From Gulbenkiania mobilis (lineage in GTDB: Bacteria; Pseudomonadota; Gammaproteobacteria; Burkholderiales; Chromobacteriaceae): a DNA stretch of 64,000 nucleotides. The notes beneath the pieces were generated by a model. It saw nothing but the letters and a program-made list of their open reading frames with translations, ran no database searches and was not told the origin of the DNA. Shown in pieces: positions 16,288 through 26,782 of the stretch (position 1 is the first letter of the stretch; the number at the start of each line of letters is the position of its first letter). The stretch spans positions 186,001 to 250,000 of the forward strand of contig SMDA01000001.1 in the NCBI GenBank assembly GCA_004346645.1, given 5' to 3'. Both the position numbers and the translations under genes were made by a program.

Positions 16288-19119
16288 ATGGCACTCTCTC
16301 AAGAACTGGGAGGCACTCAACGGGCGGGCTCCAGGCTTTCGCTGCGTACGGTCTTTCTCATCGCCGTGGTACTGGGGCTGCTGATTCCGGCCGTCATCAT
16401 CAGCTACCTCAGCTTCAACATGCAGCGCGATGCACTGACCGCGCAGCTGGAAACCGACCAGAAGCGTCTGCTCGACATCGTCGCCCTCGGCATGCAGGAG
16501 CCCCTGTGGAACCTCAGCCGCCAGGCAGGTAGCCCGCTTGTCGCGTCGGTGATGGAAGACCCGCGCGTGATTTCGGTGCGCGTGACAGATACGCAGTCCA
16601 ACACCGTGTTCCTGTCGGCACTGCGCAGCGAGCGCCGCATCGGCAGTGTGGCCTTCGTGCAGAAGCCGGTGGTCTACCGGGGCGAGGAGATCGGTCAGGT
16701 CACCATCGAGTTCGACACCGAGCATCTGGGCATTGCGCTCAACAACGGTGTCAAGAACGTCCTGCTCATCCTCTTCGCCCAGCTGCTGCTGTCGATCCTG
16801 CTCATCATGAGCATCCTGCACTTCCGCTTCCTCAAGCCGATGCACGACCTGACCGGGCAGGCTACTCAACTGGCCGAACTGAAACTGGACCAGGCCTTCC
16901 ACTGGCTACGACGCGACGAGATCGGTCGTCTGGGCAACCATCTGGAGTGGACCCGCTCGGAGCTTAAGCGTCTGATCGACGAACTGCGCGCCAAGACCCT
17001 AGCGCTGGAGGCGGACATTACCCGGCGCCGCGAGGTCGAGGATGCACTGCGGCGCTCCGAGAACAAGTACCGCGAACTGTTCTGGTCCAACCTGGACGGC
17101 ATCGTGATCAGCTCGCTCGACGGGCAGGTGCTTGATGCGAACCCGGCCTTCCTCAACCTGATGTGCTATAGCCTGGACCAGCTCAAGCTGCAGAACTTCT
17201 GGTCGCTGGTAGCCCCGGAGAGCGAGTCGCTCGAACGCTTCAACCTAGACAACAAGGTGCTGCGCTTCGGCTACTGCGACGAATTCGAGGCCAGCTACAT
17301 CAACCGCTTCGGCAATACCGTACCCGTGAGCGTCAAGACGGTGGCGATGCGTGATGCCTTCGGCCGCATCAATGCGGTATGGCGCATGGTACGCGACATC
17401 TCCGAGCGCCGCGCGGCGGAAGAGCGGGTGCATCTGGCTGCCAAGGTGTTCGAGAACACGGTCGAAGGCATCATGATCACCGATGCCGATCGCTGCATCC
17501 GCAGCGTAAACCGTGCCTTCACCGAGATCACCGGTTACAGCCAGCATGAAGTGCTCGGCCAAAAGCCCAGCATCCTATCCTCCGGCCGCCACGACGAAAC
17601 CTTCTACGATCAGATGTGGAAGAACATTGCCGATCATGGCTCCTGGCAGGGCGAGGTCTGGAACCGGCGCAAGAACGGCGAGGTATATCCGGAGTGGCTG
17701 GCGATCAATGCGGTGCGCAACGCCGCCGGCGAGGTGACACACTATGTGGCCATCTTCAGCGACCTCTCCGAGCGCAAGGCGGCGGACGAGCGCATTCAGT
17801 TCCTGGCGCACTTCGACGTGCTGACCAGCCTTCCCAACCGCTCGCACATGCAGGACCGGGTGGAGCTGGCCATCCAGAACGCCACTAAGGACGGGCACCA
17901 GCTGGCACTGCTGCTCCTGGACCTGGATCGTTTCAAGACCATCAACGAATCGCTGGGGCATTCCGCGGGCGATACCCTGCTGCAGATGGCTTCCGACCGC
18001 ATCCGTAGCGTGCTGGGTCCGGGCGAGACCGTGGCCAGGCAGGGTGGGGACGAGTTTATCATTCTGCTCCCATCGCTCACCGATCCGAGCGAGGCTGCTC
18101 TGGCGGCCGAGCGCATCCGCGATGCCTTCGCCTCGTCGATCGAGCTGCATAACCACATCATCACCATCACGCCGTCGATCGGGATCAGTGTCTATCCGCA
18201 AGATGGCCGTGACTTTGAGACGCTGGTGCGCAATGCCGACGCAGCGATGTACCACGCCAAGTCGTCTGGCCGGAACAACTACAAGTTCTACACTGCCGAC
18301 CTCAACGCCCGGGCGCGCGAGATCCTGGCTGTGGAAAGCCAGCTGCGGTTTGCCTTGGAGCGCAGCGAGTTCGTACTGCATTACCAGCCGCAGGTGGAGT
18401 TCGCCACCGGGCATATCGTGGGCGCCGAAGCGCTGATCCGCTGGAACCACCCCAGCCTGGGCCTGCTTGGGCCTGGCAGGTTCATTCAGGTGGCCGAGGA
18501 GCGCGGCTTCATCGTGAAGCTGGGCAGCTGGGTGATCCGCGAGGCCTGCCGGCAGCTGGCGGAGTGGCGCGCCGCTGGCTTGCCCGAGATCAGCCTGGCG
18601 ATGAACCTGTCCGCCTTGCAGTTCCGTCAGGAGGATCTGGCGCTGACGCTGGAACGGGCCCTATCGGCCAACGGCTTGCAGGGCCACATGATCGATATTG
18701 AGGTGACGGAAAGCGTGGTGATGGAGGATGCGGAGGCTACCATCCAGACGCTGGACGCCATCAAGACGATGGGCCTGCAGCTGTCCATCGACGACTTCGG
18801 TACCGGTTACTCTAGCCTGTCGTACCTCAAGCGCTTCAAGGCGGACAAGCTCAAGATCGACCGCTCCTTCGTGCGCGACATTCCGGCCGATCCGGACGAC
18901 TCGGCCATTGCGCGCGCCATCATCAATATGGCCAAGAACCTCAACATGCGGGTGGTGGCCGAAGGTGTCGAGACGGTTGAGCAGTGGCGTTTTCTGGCTG
19001 CGGAAGGCTGCGACCAGGTACAGGGCTACCTGCTGTCCAAGCCAGTGCCGGCGGAGGACTTCGTACTCCTCCTCAAGGAGGGTCATCTGCTGCCGGATCT
19101 GGGAGCGGGCCGGCGCTGA
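16288..19119 (+). CDS. Membrane-bound PAS-PAS-GGDEF-EAL protein (cyclic di-GMP turnover)
   Basis: 943 residues: membrane helix at about 20-43, periplasmic sensor to about 155, second helix to about 180, HAMP-like linker with coiled coil, two PAS domains (about 255-370, 385-500), GGDEF and EAL. The diguanylate cyclase motif GGDEF is intact near residue 586, but the RxxD inhibitory site reads GPGE, so feedback inhibition is unlikely. The EAL domain keeps the expected catalytic residues: EAL near 714, NLS, TES, DDFGTGYSSL, KIDRSF, AEGVET. Both activities are possible. I start at ATG 16288, preceded by AGGTGAG; a GTG at 16273 is an alternative. It stands alone. Confidence 0.92.
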   Translation: MALSQELGGTQRAGSRLSLRTVFLIAVVLGLLIPAVIISYLSFNMQRDALTAQLETDQKRLLDIVALGMQEPLWNLSRQAGSPLVASVMEDPRVISVRVTDTQSNTVFLSALRSERRIGSVAFVQKPVVYRGEEIGQVTIEFDTEHLGIALNNGVKNVLLILFAQLLLSILLIMSILHFRFLKPMHDLTGQATQLAELKLDQAFHWLRRDEIGRLGNHLEWTRSELKRLIDELRAKTLALEADITRRREVEDALRRSENKYRELFWSNLDGIVISSLDGQVLDANPAFLNLMCYSLDQLKLQNFWSLVAPESESLERFNLDNKVLRFGYCDEFEASYINRFGNTVPVSVKTVAMRDAFGRINAVWRMVRDISERRAAEERVHLAAKVFENTVEGIMITDADRCIRSVNRAFTEITGYSQHEVLGQKPSILSSGRHDETFYDQMWKNIADHGSWQGEVWNRRKNGEVYPEWLAINAVRNAAGEVTHYVAIFSDLSERKAADERIQFLAHFDVLTSLPNRSHMQDRVELAIQNATKDGHQLALLLLDLDRFKTINESLGHSAGDTLLQMASDRIRSVLGPGETVARQGGDEFIILLPSLTDPSEAALAAERIRDAFASSIELHNHIITITPSIGISVYPQDGRDFETLVRNADAAMYHAKSSGRNNYKFYTADLNARAREILAVESQLRFALERSEFVLHYQPQVEFATGHIVGAEALIRWNHPSLGLLGPGRFIQVAEERGFIVKLGSWVIREACRQLAEWRAAGLPEISLAMNLSALQFRQEDLALTLERALSANGLQGHMIDIEVTESVVMEDAEATIQTLDAIKTMGLQLSIDDFGTGYSSLSYLKRFKADKLKIDRSFVRDIPADPDDSAIARAIINMAKNLNMRVVAEGVETVEQWRFLAAEGCDQVQGYLLSKPVPAEDFVLLLKEGHLLPDLGAGRR

Positions 19120-19143
19120 GTGCCGGGTGCTTTACTTTCAATG

Positions 19144-19181
19144 AAAAGGTTGGCCGAAACATTGTTTCGGCCAACCTTTTT
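19144..19181. terminator. Terminator built from an inverted pair of uptake-like 12-mers
   Basis: A perfect AGGTTGGCCGAA (19147-19158) and its inverse (19166-19177) form a 12+ bp stem with a short loop and a T5 tract, ending the GGDEF/EAL transcript. Neisseria uses its DUS pairs as terminators in the same way. Confidence 0.85.
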
Positions 19182-19290
19182 GCATGTATAGGACTGCGAC
19201 CCGTCACAGGGCCAAGGCAGGAGGCCTGCAGCTTTTAAAGCTTTCCCCATTATGTGGGTTTAGGTATTCCGCCCAGCCTGCAGCGGACAT

Positions 19291-19322
19291 AAAAAAACCG
19301 CGCAACCCGAGGATCGCGCGGC
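19291..19322 (-). terminator. Terminator of lysS
   Basis: On the minus strand CCGCGC...GCGCGG is followed by seven T residues, 30 bases after the lysS stop. Confidence 0.85.
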
Positions 19323-19352
19323 TTTCCAGTTTACAGCTCACGGTTTGGAGCC

Positions 19353-20855
19353 TTATTCGGGCCTCATCTGCGGGAACAGGATGACATCGCGGATAGAAGG
19401 GGCGTCGGTCAGCAGCATGACCAGGCGGTCGATGCCGATGCCGCAGCCACCGGTCGGCGGCATGGCGTATTCCAACGCACGGATGTAATCAGCATCGTAG
19501 TGCATGGCCTCATCGTCGCCGGCATCCTTCTGCTTCACCTGCTCCATGAAGCGGCTGGCCTGATCTTCTGGATCATTCAACTCGGAGTAGCCGTTGGCCA
19601 GTTCGCGGCCTACAACGAACAGTTCGAAGCGCTCGGTGATGCCCGGGCGGGTGTCGGATCCACGGGCCAGCGGCGACACTTCCACTGGATAGTCGACGAT
19701 GAACGTTGGGTTCCACAACTGGGATTCGGCACATTCCTCAAACAGCGACAGCTGCAAGCCGCCAATGCCGTCGCTCAGCACGGGCTTGCCACCCAGACGG
19801 GCGATTTCCGCCTTGAGCCATGCGCGGTCGTTGAGCTGGGCGTCGGTGTATTGCGGGTTGTACTTCTTGATCGCTTCCACGATCGTCAGCCGTTCAAAGT
19901 GGCTCAGATCCACCGTCTTGCCTTGGTACTGGATGTGCAGGCCGCCACAGGCTTTGCGTGCCACATGCTGGATAATGCCTTCGGTCATTTCCATCATGCG
20001 ATGGTAGTCGGAGTAGGCCTCGTAGAACTCCATCATCGTGAACTCGGGGTTGTGGCGTGTGCTCATCCCCTCGTTTCGGAAATTGCGATTGATCTCGAAC
20101 ACTCGCTCCATGCCGCCCACTACCAGCCGCTTGAGATACAGCTCCGGCGCGATGCGCAGGTAGAGCGGCATGTCGAGAGCGTTATGGTGCGTCACGAAGG
20201 GCTTGGCCGACGCACCCCCCGGGATCGGGTGCATCATCGGTGTTTCCACCTCCAGATACTGCTCGGCCACCATGTACTCGCGTACACCCTGAACGATCTG
20301 CGACCGCTTGAAGAACACCTCGCGCGAACTTTCGTTCATGATCAGGTCCAGGTAGCGCTGGCGGTATTTCTGTTCCTGATCGGTCAGTCCATGGAATTTT
20401 TCCGGCAGCGGACGCAGGTTCTTGGCCAACAGACGTACCTCGGTGGCCTGCACCGTCAGCTCGCCGGTCTTGGTCTTGAACAGCGTGCCCCGCGCAGCCA
20501 GGATGTCGCCCATGTCCCAACGCTTGAACTCCTCGTGCGTCTCGCTGCCTACGCCATCGTTGGAAATGTACAGCTGGATGCGGCCACTGCCATCCTGCAG
20601 CGTGGCAAAGCTGGCCTTGCCCATCACACGTTTAAGCATCATCCGGCCGACGACGGCCACTTCCACCTTTTCGGCTTCCAGCGCTTCGCGCTCCTTGGCG
20701 CCGTGCGTCTCCTGTAGCGGCTTGGCAAAGTGGCTGCGCTTGAAGTCGTTGGGGAAGGCCACACGCTGTTCGCGAATGGCTGCGAGCTTCTGGCGGCGCT
20801 CCGCCATGATCTGGTTCTCGTCCAGGCTCGGTGATGTTTGTTCGTGTTCTGACAT
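19353..20855 (-). CDS. lysS: Lysyl-tRNA synthetase, class II
   Basis: LysS charges tRNA-Lys. From the ATG at 20855 it is 500 residues (E. coli 505): an N-terminal OB-fold anticodon-binding domain (about 60-170) and a catalytic domain with motif 2 [23 protein letters not shown] and motif 3 [14 protein letters not shown]. Two other in-frame ATGs lie upstream (20873, 20912); none has a strong ribosome-binding site, so the start is uncertain by up to 19 residues. It follows prfB by 87 bases on the same strand, the prfB-lysS order known from E. coli. Confidence 0.96.
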   Translation of the reverse strand: MSEHEQTSPSLDENQIMAERRQKLAAIREQRVAFPNDFKRSHFAKPLQETHGAKEREALEAEKVEVAVVGRMMLKRVMGKASFATLQDGSGRIQLYISNDGVGSETHEEFKRWDMGDILAARGTLFKTKTGELTVQATEVRLLAKNLRPLPEKFHGLTDQEQKYRQRYLDLIMNESSREVFFKRSQIVQGVREYMVAEQYLEVETPMMHPIPGGASAKPFVTHHNALDMPLYLRIAPELYLKRLVVGGMERVFEINRNFRNEGMSTRHNPEFTMMEFYEAYSDYHRMMEMTEGIIQHVARKACGGLHIQYQGKTVDLSHFERLTIVEAIKKYNPQYTDAQLNDRAWLKAEIARLGGKPVLSDGIGGLQLSLFEECAESQLWNPTFIVDYPVEVSPLARGSDTRPGITERFELFVVGRELANGYSELNDPEDQASRFMEQVKQKDAGDDEAMHYDADYIRALEYAMPPTGGCGIGIDRLVMLLTDAPSIRDVILFPQMRPE

Positions 20856-20942
20856 GATGACTGATGACTCCATTGACTGCGGAAGAGCCCGGGCCAAGCC
20901 CGGGCCATGCAACCGGCTGGTGCCGGCAGGTTATCGGGCGGG

Positions 20943-22050
20943 TCAGACGCCCTGCTTGAGACTGGCCTCGATGAAGCCGTCCAGGTCGCCGTCCATGACG
21001 GCCTTGATATTGCCCACCTCGTGGCTGGTGCGCAGGTCCTTAATCCGCGACTGGTCGAACACGTACGAGCGGATCTGGTGGCCCCAGCCCACGTCGGTTT
21101 TGGTGTCTTCCAGCGCCTGCTTGGCCTCGTTGCGCTTCTTCAGTTCCAGCTCATAGAGCTTGGCCCGCAACATCTGCCATGCCTCGTCGCGGTTGCGGTG
21201 CTGCGAGCGATCGTTCTGACATTGCACCACGATCCCCGTGGGCATGTGCGTCAGTCGCACCGCCGAGTCGGTTTTGTTGATGTGCTGGCCACCCGCACCC
21301 GAGGCACGGTAGGTGTCGGTACGTACATCCGCCGGATTGATATCGATCTCGAAGCTGTCGTCCACCTCGGGATACACGAACACCGAGGCAAACGAGGTGT
21401 GGCGGCGTGCGTTGGAGTCATAGGGTGACACCCGCACCAGGCGATGCACGCCCACCTCGGTGCGCAGCAGCCCGTAGGCGTATTCACCGGTGATCTTGAT
21501 GGTGGCACTGGTCACACCCGCCACATCGCCTTCGGACTCCTCCAGGATCTCTACCTTGAAGCCCTTGCGCTCGGCGTAGCGCACATACATCCGCAGTAGC
21601 ATGCCGGCCCAGTCCTGTGCTTCGGTGCCACCTGCACCGGCCTGGATGTCCACGAAGCAGTTGTTCGGGTCCATCGGGTCGTTGAACATGCGCCGGAATT
21701 CCAGCTGCGCAATCCGCTCTTCCACGGCCTGCAGGTCGTCCCTGACGGCCATGACGGTGTCGTCGTCTTCCTCCTCGCGTCCCATGGCGAAGAGCTCGCG
21801 GCTGTCGTCGAGGGCGCTCTGGATCTCGTCCAGCACTACCACCACGTCTTCCAGCTGCTTGCGTTCACGGCCCAGTTCCTGGGCACGTTTCGGGTCGTTC
21901 CAGATGTCTGGGTCTTCGGTCAGGCGAACGACTTCTTCCAAGCGGTCCCGCTTGCCTTCGTAGTCAAAGATACCTCCGAAGGTCGGCGGCCCGGGCGGCC
22001 AGATCGTTCAGGCTGTTATCGATCTGGTTCAGTACTTCTGCTTCGATCAT
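20943..22050 (-). CDS. prfB: Peptide chain release factor 2, with programmed +1 frameshift
   Basis: RF2 ends translation at UGA and UAA. A 28-codon first frame starts at ATG 22050 and meets TGA at 21966-21964; the ribosome must shift +1 on CTT-TGA to enter the main frame. A GGAGG Shine-Dalgarno-like stretch precedes the CTT-TGA-C by the usual short gap, so this is the classical RF2 autoregulation. The main frame has the GGQ loop ([13 protein letters not shown]). The stop-recognition tripeptide, SPF in E. coli, reads Ser-Pro-Tyr here (codon TAT). Coordinates include the shift. Confidence 0.95.
21963..21977 (-). other. prfB: RF2 programmed frameshift site
   Basis: On the minus strand GGAGG (21977-21973) is followed by TAT, CTT and TGA C. 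Slow reading of the in-frame UGA when RF2 is scarce allows the shift, so RF2 controls its own level. Confidence 0.95.
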
Positions 22051-22117
22051 TTTTCTGCTCCACGCTAATGTAGAGAATAATTAAATGCAAATATAGATCT
22101 GCAACTTGATTAAACAC

Positions 22118-22144
22118 AAAAAGCGCACCCGTCGGTGCGCTTTT
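22118..22144. terminator. Terminator of mdh (bidirectional)
   Basis: AAAAGCGCACC/GGTGCGCTTTT around a short loop, 16 bases after the mdh stop, with A- and T-tracts on both sides. Confidence 0.88.
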
Positions 22145-22160
22145 CTGAAAAGATGCGGAC

Positions 22161-23141
22161 TCAGCCCAGGAGGTGGGCAACGCCTGCGCGCTCTTCCTCA
22201 AGCTCGGCCAGCGTCAGGTTCATGCGCTCACGGCTGAACTCGTCGATTTCCAGGCCTTGTACGATCTGATATTGGCCATTCTCGCATACCACCGGGAAGC
22301 CGTACATCACGCCTTCCGGGATGCCATAGGAACCATCAGAAGGAATACCCATGGTCACCCACTTGCCATTGGTGCCCAGCACCCAGTCGCGGATGTGGTC
22401 GATGGCGGCGTTGGCAGCCGAGGCCGCAGAGGAAAGCCCGCGCGCCTCAATGATCGCAGCGCCGCGCTTGCCCACGGTAGGCAGGAATACGTCGCGATTC
22501 CAGGCATCGTCGTTGATCATGGCCTTCACACTTTGGCCATCAATGGTGGCGAAGCGGTAGTCGGCGTACATGGTCGGCGAATGGTTGCCCCATACGGCCA
22601 GCTTCTCGATCGACGATACCGGTTTGCCGGTCTTGGCAGCGATTTGCGAGAGGGCGCGGTTGTGGTCCAGACGCAACATGGCCGTGAAGTTTTTCGGATC
22701 CAGGTCCGGAGCGCTCTTCATGGCGATGTAGGCATTGGTATTGGCCGGGTTGCCCACCACCAGCACTTTCACGTCGCGGGCGGCGTGGTCATTCAGCGCC
22801 TTGCCCTGTACGGTAAAGATGGCGCCATTGGCTTCCAGCAGGTCCTTGCGCTCCATGCCCTTGCTACGCGGACGGGCGCCTACCAGCAGAGCGATGTTGG
22901 CATCTTTGAAAGCCACGTTCGGATCGTCGGTTGCAACCATGCCGGCCAGGAGTGGGAAGGCGCAGTCTTCCAGTTCCATCATCACACCTTTGACGGCAGC
23001 CTGGGCCTGCGGCAGATCCAGAAGCTGCAGGATCACGGGCTGGTCTTTGCCCAGCATTTCACCACTGGCAATGCGGAACAGCAGGCTGTAACCGATCTGG
23101 CCGGCGGCTCCGGTGACAGCAACGCGTACGGGGGCTTTCAT
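22161..23141 (-). CDS. mdh: Malate dehydrogenase
   Basis: Mdh oxidises malate to oxaloacetate with NAD. The 326-residue product has the Rossmann motif [23 protein letters not shown], the active-site loop [15 protein letters not shown] with its Arg residues, the Asp-His region [11 protein letters not shown] and the catalytic [12 protein letters not shown]. It is of the longer, cytosolic-type Mdh seen in betaproteobacteria. Start ATG 23141 is preceded by AAGGAG; the frame is open 27 codons upstream without family similarity. It is divergent from the GntR gene and the TCA supercluster, so most of the cycle is encoded within 15 kb. Confidence 0.96.
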   Translation of the reverse strand: MKAPVRVAVTGAAGQIGYSLLFRIASGEMLGKDQPVILQLLDLPQAQAAVKGVMMELEDCAFPLLAGMVATDDPNVAFKDANIALLVGARPRSKGMERKDLLEANGAIFTVQGKALNDHAARDVKVLVVGNPANTNAYIAMKSAPDLDPKNFTAMLRLDHNRALSQIAAKTGKPVSSIEKLAVWGNHSPTMYADYRFATIDGQSVKAMINDDAWNRDVFLPTVGKRGAAIIEARGLSSAASAANAAIDHIRDWVLGTNGKWVTMGIPSDGSYGIPEGVMYGFPVVCENGQYQIVQGLEIDEFSRERMNLTLAELEEERAGVAHLLG

Positions 23142-23340
23142 GTTCAGGCTTCTCCTTGGGTAGAAACGGACCATCGGAAACGCAGGGTTTCCTTTTTGAA
23201 AGGTACCTGAAGAGTGTAGCACGCCCCCAAAGCCTTGTGCGGGCTGTTGCGATGCATCATGGACTTCAGGGAAAAATTGTTTTGTGTCTTATATAAGACT
23301 TGGGTTTACGCCCATGGGCGATTAGTGATAAAACGTCAAC

Positions 23341-24078
23341 ATGATCCGCTCCCAGCTGCGACGACAGCCTTTATACACTCAGATCAAGACGCTGCTTTCG
23401 CAGCGAATTGGCGAGGGCGCATGGCAGCCCAACGAGATGCTGCCCAGCGAGTGGGAGCTGGCCGAGGAGCTGGGTGTAAGCCAAGGCACGGTGCGCAAGG
23501 CGCTCACCGAGATGGTGACCGAAGGCATGCTGTACCGTCAGCAGGGCAAGGGCACCTTCGTGGCCGATGTGATGGGTGACTGGGCCGGGCCGGGCATGGT
23601 CCCTGCCGGCCTGTTTCGCAGCCGACTGGAACTGCCGGCGGCCGAACTCCTCGGGTGCTCACGCGTCAACGCGCCTGACGAGTTGGCCGAAGCCCTGGGA
23701 TTGAAGCGCGGGGCCGCACTGGTACGGGTGCGCCAGCTGTGGCGGCTGCAGGCCGAAGCGCTGGCTGTTGATGACGCCTATTTGCCGGCCGAACGCATCG
23801 AGGGCCTGGATGCCAAGCTGGTGCGGCAGTCCGGCGGGAGCGTCTACAACGCACTTCACCGGCATTACGCGGTCCGCCCCGTTCTCGTGCAGGAGCAGTT
23901 GCGCGCGGTGCCGCTGCCGCGAGAGGAAGGCGTGCTGCTGGGGGTGGCAGAAGGGGTGCCGGTATTGTCCATCACCCGTCTGACCGCCTCGCTGCAGGGT
24001 GAGCCGGTGGAGTGGCGCCAGCGTTACTGCCTGACGCGCACGATGGCTTATGTTCCAGATCATGGTCGCGTAGCCTGA
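23341..24078 (+). CDS. GntR-family regulator, HutC type
   Basis: 245 residues: a winged-helix domain (about 8-75, with LPSEWELAEELGVSQGTVRKALTEMVTEGMLYRQQGKGTFV) and a UTRA ligand-binding domain (about 95-240) ending in VLSITRLTASLQGEPVEWRQRY. It lies about 200 bases upstream of sdhC in the same direction, which makes the sdh operon a likely target, but no operator is evident to me. The ligand is unknown. A core uptake-like word sits at 23683-23691. Confidence 0.85.
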   Translation: MIRSQLRRQPLYTQIKTLLSQRIGEGAWQPNEMLPSEWELAEELGVSQGTVRKALTEMVTEGMLYRQQGKGTFVADVMGDWAGPGMVPAGLFRSRLELPAAELLGCSRVNAPDELAEALGLKRGAALVRVRQLWRLQAEALAVDDAYLPAERIEGLDAKLVRQSGGSVYNALHRHYAVRPVLVQEQLRAVPLPREEGVLLGVAEGVPVLSITRLTASLQGEPVEWRQRYCLTRTMAYVPDHGRVA

Positions 24079-24281
24079 AACGGCGCTTTCGGGAATCAGC
24101 GCAGCCAGGGGCGGCAGGTTTTGTTAAAATCTTCCAGTCATATTGCGCCTGCAGCATGGGCGAGATGGCAGCAGGCGGGCCCATACACGCTTGTCAAAAA
24201 GGCGTGGTGCGGCCCAGGTGGCTTCCCAGTGCGGGAAGCCGGGTTACAACGACTTGGTCAAACGCATTCCAAGGAAGCCAT

Positions 24282-24656
24282 ATGCAGAAGCAACGACCCA
24301 AGCACCTGGATCTGGCCAAAATCAGACTGCCCGTACCGGGCATCGTTTCGATTTTGCACCGGGTCAGCGGTGTGGCGCTGTTCCTTTCCCTTCCCCTCCT
24401 CATCTATCTGCTGCAAGGCTCGCTGAGCTCGGCGGAAGACTTCGAACGCTACCGTGCCATGGTTGGCCATCCGCTGATGAAGCTGGTGCTGATTGGTCTG
24501 TTGTGGGCGCTCCTGCATCACCTCTGTGCCGGTATCCGTTTCCTTTTCCTTGACATCCATAAAGGTCTGGAACTGCAGACTGCGCGCGCCACTGCCAAGG
24601 CCGTCCTCGTCGTCAGTCTGGTCCTGACTGCCGTTCTGGGGGTGCTGGTATGGTAA
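24282..24656 (+). CDS. sdhC: Succinate dehydrogenase cytochrome b556 subunit
   Basis: SdhC anchors the enzyme in the membrane and helps bind heme b and ubiquinone. It has 124 residues and three membrane helices. The family signature SILHRVSG near residue 23 carries the quinone-site Ser and Arg, and a second-helix HHLCAGIRFLFLD supplies the heme ligand candidate. I start at ATG 24282, preceded by AAGGAAG; the frame is open upstream without similarity. It overlaps sdhD by 7 bases. Confidence 0.94.
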   Translation: MQKQRPKHLDLAKIRLPVPGIVSILHRVSGVALFLSLPLLIYLLQGSLSSAEDFERYRAMVGHPLMKLVLIGLLWALLHHLCAGIRFLFLDIHKGLELQTARATAKAVLVVSLVLTAVLGVLVW

Positions 24657-24994
24657 ATCGCATTGTTGTCGGGGCCCATTATGGGGTGCGCGACTGGATC
24701 ATGCAGCGCATCACCGCCGTGCTGATGCTGGTATACGCGGTGGCGCTGGTGCTGTTTGTACTGGCCCTGCCGTCGGGCTACGAATCGTGGAAGGCGCTGT
24801 TCAGTCAAGGCTGGGTGCGCATCCTGACGGTCATCACCTATCTTGGCGTCGTACTGCATGCCTGGGTGGGCATGCGTGACGTGTGGATGGACTACATCAA
24901 GCCGGCGGGTATTCGCCTGACGATGCATGTGCTGACCATCCTCTGGCTGACCGGCTGTTTCTTCTATTCAATCAAGGTTGTTTGGGGGCTGTAA
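24650..24994 (+). CDS. sdhD: Succinate dehydrogenase membrane anchor subunit
   Basis: 114 residues with three membrane helices. The N-terminal [19 protein letters not shown] and [19 protein letters not shown] are the expected SdhD motifs; the His in LHAWVG is the likely second heme b ligand. It overlaps sdhC by 7 bases and its stop overlaps the sdhA start as TAATG, indicating tight translational coupling. Confidence 0.94.
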   Translation: MVNRIVVGAHYGVRDWIMQRITAVLMLVYAVALVLFVLALPSGYESWKALFSQGWVRILTVITYLGVVLHAWVGMRDVWMDYIKPAGIRLTMHVLTILWLTGCFFYSIKVVWGL

Positions 24995-26760
24995 TGAGCG
25001 TACCCGTTCGTCGTTTTGATGCTGTAATCGTTGGCGGCGGTGGCGCTGGTCTGCGTGCCGCCCTGCAACTTTCCGAAGCGGGTCTGAACACCGCTGTCCT
25101 GTCCAAGGTTTTCCCTACTCGCTCGCATACCGTGGCAGCACAGGGTGGCATCTCCGCCTCGCTGGGTAACGTTCAGGAAGACCGCTGGGAATGGCATATG
25201 TACGACACCGTGAAGGGGTCGGACTGGCTGGGCGACCAGGATGCGATCGAATTCATGTGCCGCAAGGCGCCCGAGGCCGTGATCGAGCTTGAACACTTCG
25301 GCATGCCGTTCGACCGGCTGGAAAACGGCAAGATCTACCAGCGCCCTTTCGGTGGCCATACCCAGAACAATGGCAAAACCCCCGTGCAGCGCGCCTGTGC
25401 CGCGGCCGACCGTACTGGTCACGCCATGCTGCACACCCTGTACCAGCGCAACGTGCGTGCCAACACCCAGTTCTTCGTCGAGTGGATGGCGCTGGACCTC
25501 ATCCGCGACAGTGAAGGCGATGTGGTGGGCGTGACCGCGCTGGAAATGGAAACCGGCGAAATCTTCATCCTGCATGCTAAGGCAGTCCTGTTTGCTACGG
25601 GTGGTGCAGGCCGCATCTATGCCGCTTCCACCAACGCCTTCATCAACACCGGTGACGGTCTGGGCATGTGCGTGCGTGCTGGCATTCCGCTGGAAGACAT
25701 GGAGTTCTGGCAGTTCCATCCCACAGGCGTGGCGGGCGCGGGCGTGCTCATCACCGAAGGCGTACGCGGCGAGGGTGGCATCCTGCTGAACTCCAATGGC
25801 GAGCGCTTCATGGAGCGTTATGCGCCCAACCTGAAGGACCTTGCTCCTCGCGACTTCGTGTCCCGTTCCATGGAGCTGGAAGTGCTCGAAGGCCGTGGCT
25901 GTGGTCCGAACAAGGATTACGTGCTGCTCAAGCTGGACCACCTGGGTCCGGACATCATCAAGCAGCGCCTGCCGGGCATCCGCGAGATCGCCATGAAGTT
26001 TGCCGGCGTGGACCCGATCAAGGATCCGATTCCGGTCATCCCGACCTGCCATTACATGATGGGTGGTATTCCTACCAACTACCGTGGCGAGGTGGTGGTA
26101 CCCAAGGGCGATGAACCGGAAAGCCGCGTGAATGGCTTCTATGCCGCAGGCGAGTGCGCATGTGCCTCGGTGCACGGTGCCAACCGTCTGGGGACCAACT
26201 CGCTGCTGGACCTGGTGGTGTTCGGCAAGTCGGCCGGCGACCACATGATCCAGTTCATCAAGAACGAGATGCCGACCTGGAAAGAGTTGCCGGCCGATGC
26301 CGCCGACCGTTCGCTGGCCCGTGTGGCGCGTCTGGATGGTCAGACCGGTGGCGAGGAAGTGCCGGAAGTGCGTGCGGCGATGCAGCGCACCGTCCAGTCG
26401 CGGGCCGGCGTGTTCCGCAATTCGGCCAACCTCCAGCAGGGTGTGGAAGAGATCAAGCAGGTTGCAGAACGAGTGAAGCGTACCCAGATCAAGGACAAGT
26501 CCAAGGTCTTCAACACCGCACGGGTGGAGGCGCTGGAACTGGACAACCTGATCGAGGTGGCCGTGGCCACGCTGATCTCCGCCGAGGCACGCAAGGAATC
26601 GCGCGGTGCCCACGCCCATGACGATTACCAGCACCGTGACGACGACAACTGGATGAAGCACACGCTCTACTATGGGGAAACCCGCCAGCTGACGTACAAG
26701 CCGGTGCACACCAAGCCGCTGTCGGTGGACTACATCCCGCCGAAAGAACGTACCTTCTGA
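24994..26760 (+). CDS. sdhA: Succinate dehydrogenase flavoprotein subunit
   Basis: SdhA oxidises succinate to fumarate with covalently bound FAD. The 588-residue protein has the dinucleotide motif [20 protein letters not shown], the flavin-linked His in [17 protein letters not shown], the active-site FWQFHPTG, the catalytic Arg region [11 protein letters not shown] and the C-terminal HAHDDY/RDD segment. I start at ATG 24994, which overlaps the sdhD stop. A perfect uptake-like word lies at 26421-26432, encoding Ser-Ala-Asn-Leu. FAD attachment would be helped by SdhE encoded downstream. Confidence 0.97.
   Translation: MSVPVRRFDAVIVGGGGAGLRAALQLSEAGLNTAVLSKVFPTRSHTVAAQGGISASLGNVQEDRWEWHMYDTVKGSDWLGDQDAIEFMCRKAPEAVIELEHFGMPFDRLENGKIYQRPFGGHTQNNGKTPVQRACAAADRTGHAMLHTLYQRNVRANTQFFVEWMALDLIRDSEGDVVGVTALEMETGEIFILHAKAVLFATGGAGRIYAASTNAFINTGDGLGMCVRAGIPLEDMEFWQFHPTGVAGAGVLITEGVRGEGGILLNSNGERFMERYAPNLKDLAPRDFVSRSMELEVLEGRGCGPNKDYVLLKLDHLGPDIIKQRLPGIREIAMKFAGVDPIKDPIPVIPTCHYMMGGIPTNYRGEVVVPKGDEPESRVNGFYAAGECACASVHGANRLGTNSLLDLVVFGKSAGDHMIQFIKNEMPTWKELPADAADRSLARVARLDGQTGGEEVPEVRAAMQRTVQSRAGVFRNSANLQQGVEEIKQVAERVKRTQIKDKSKVFNTARVEALELDNLIEVAVATLISAEARKESRGAHAHDDYQHRDDDNWMKHTLYYGETRQLTYKPVHTKPLSVDYIPPKERTF
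26421..26432 (-). repeat. Uptake-like 12-mer, perfect copy
   Basis: TTCGGCCAACCT on the plus strand inside sdhA. Confidence 0.75.
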
Positions 26761-26782
26761 TCGCGGCCCGGAGACAAAACCT

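Noticed and set aside
21964-21966. prfB as a broken gene because of an in-frame TGA
   Set aside because: The stop lies in the classical CTT-TGA-C frameshift context with an upstream GGAGG, so it is regulatory.
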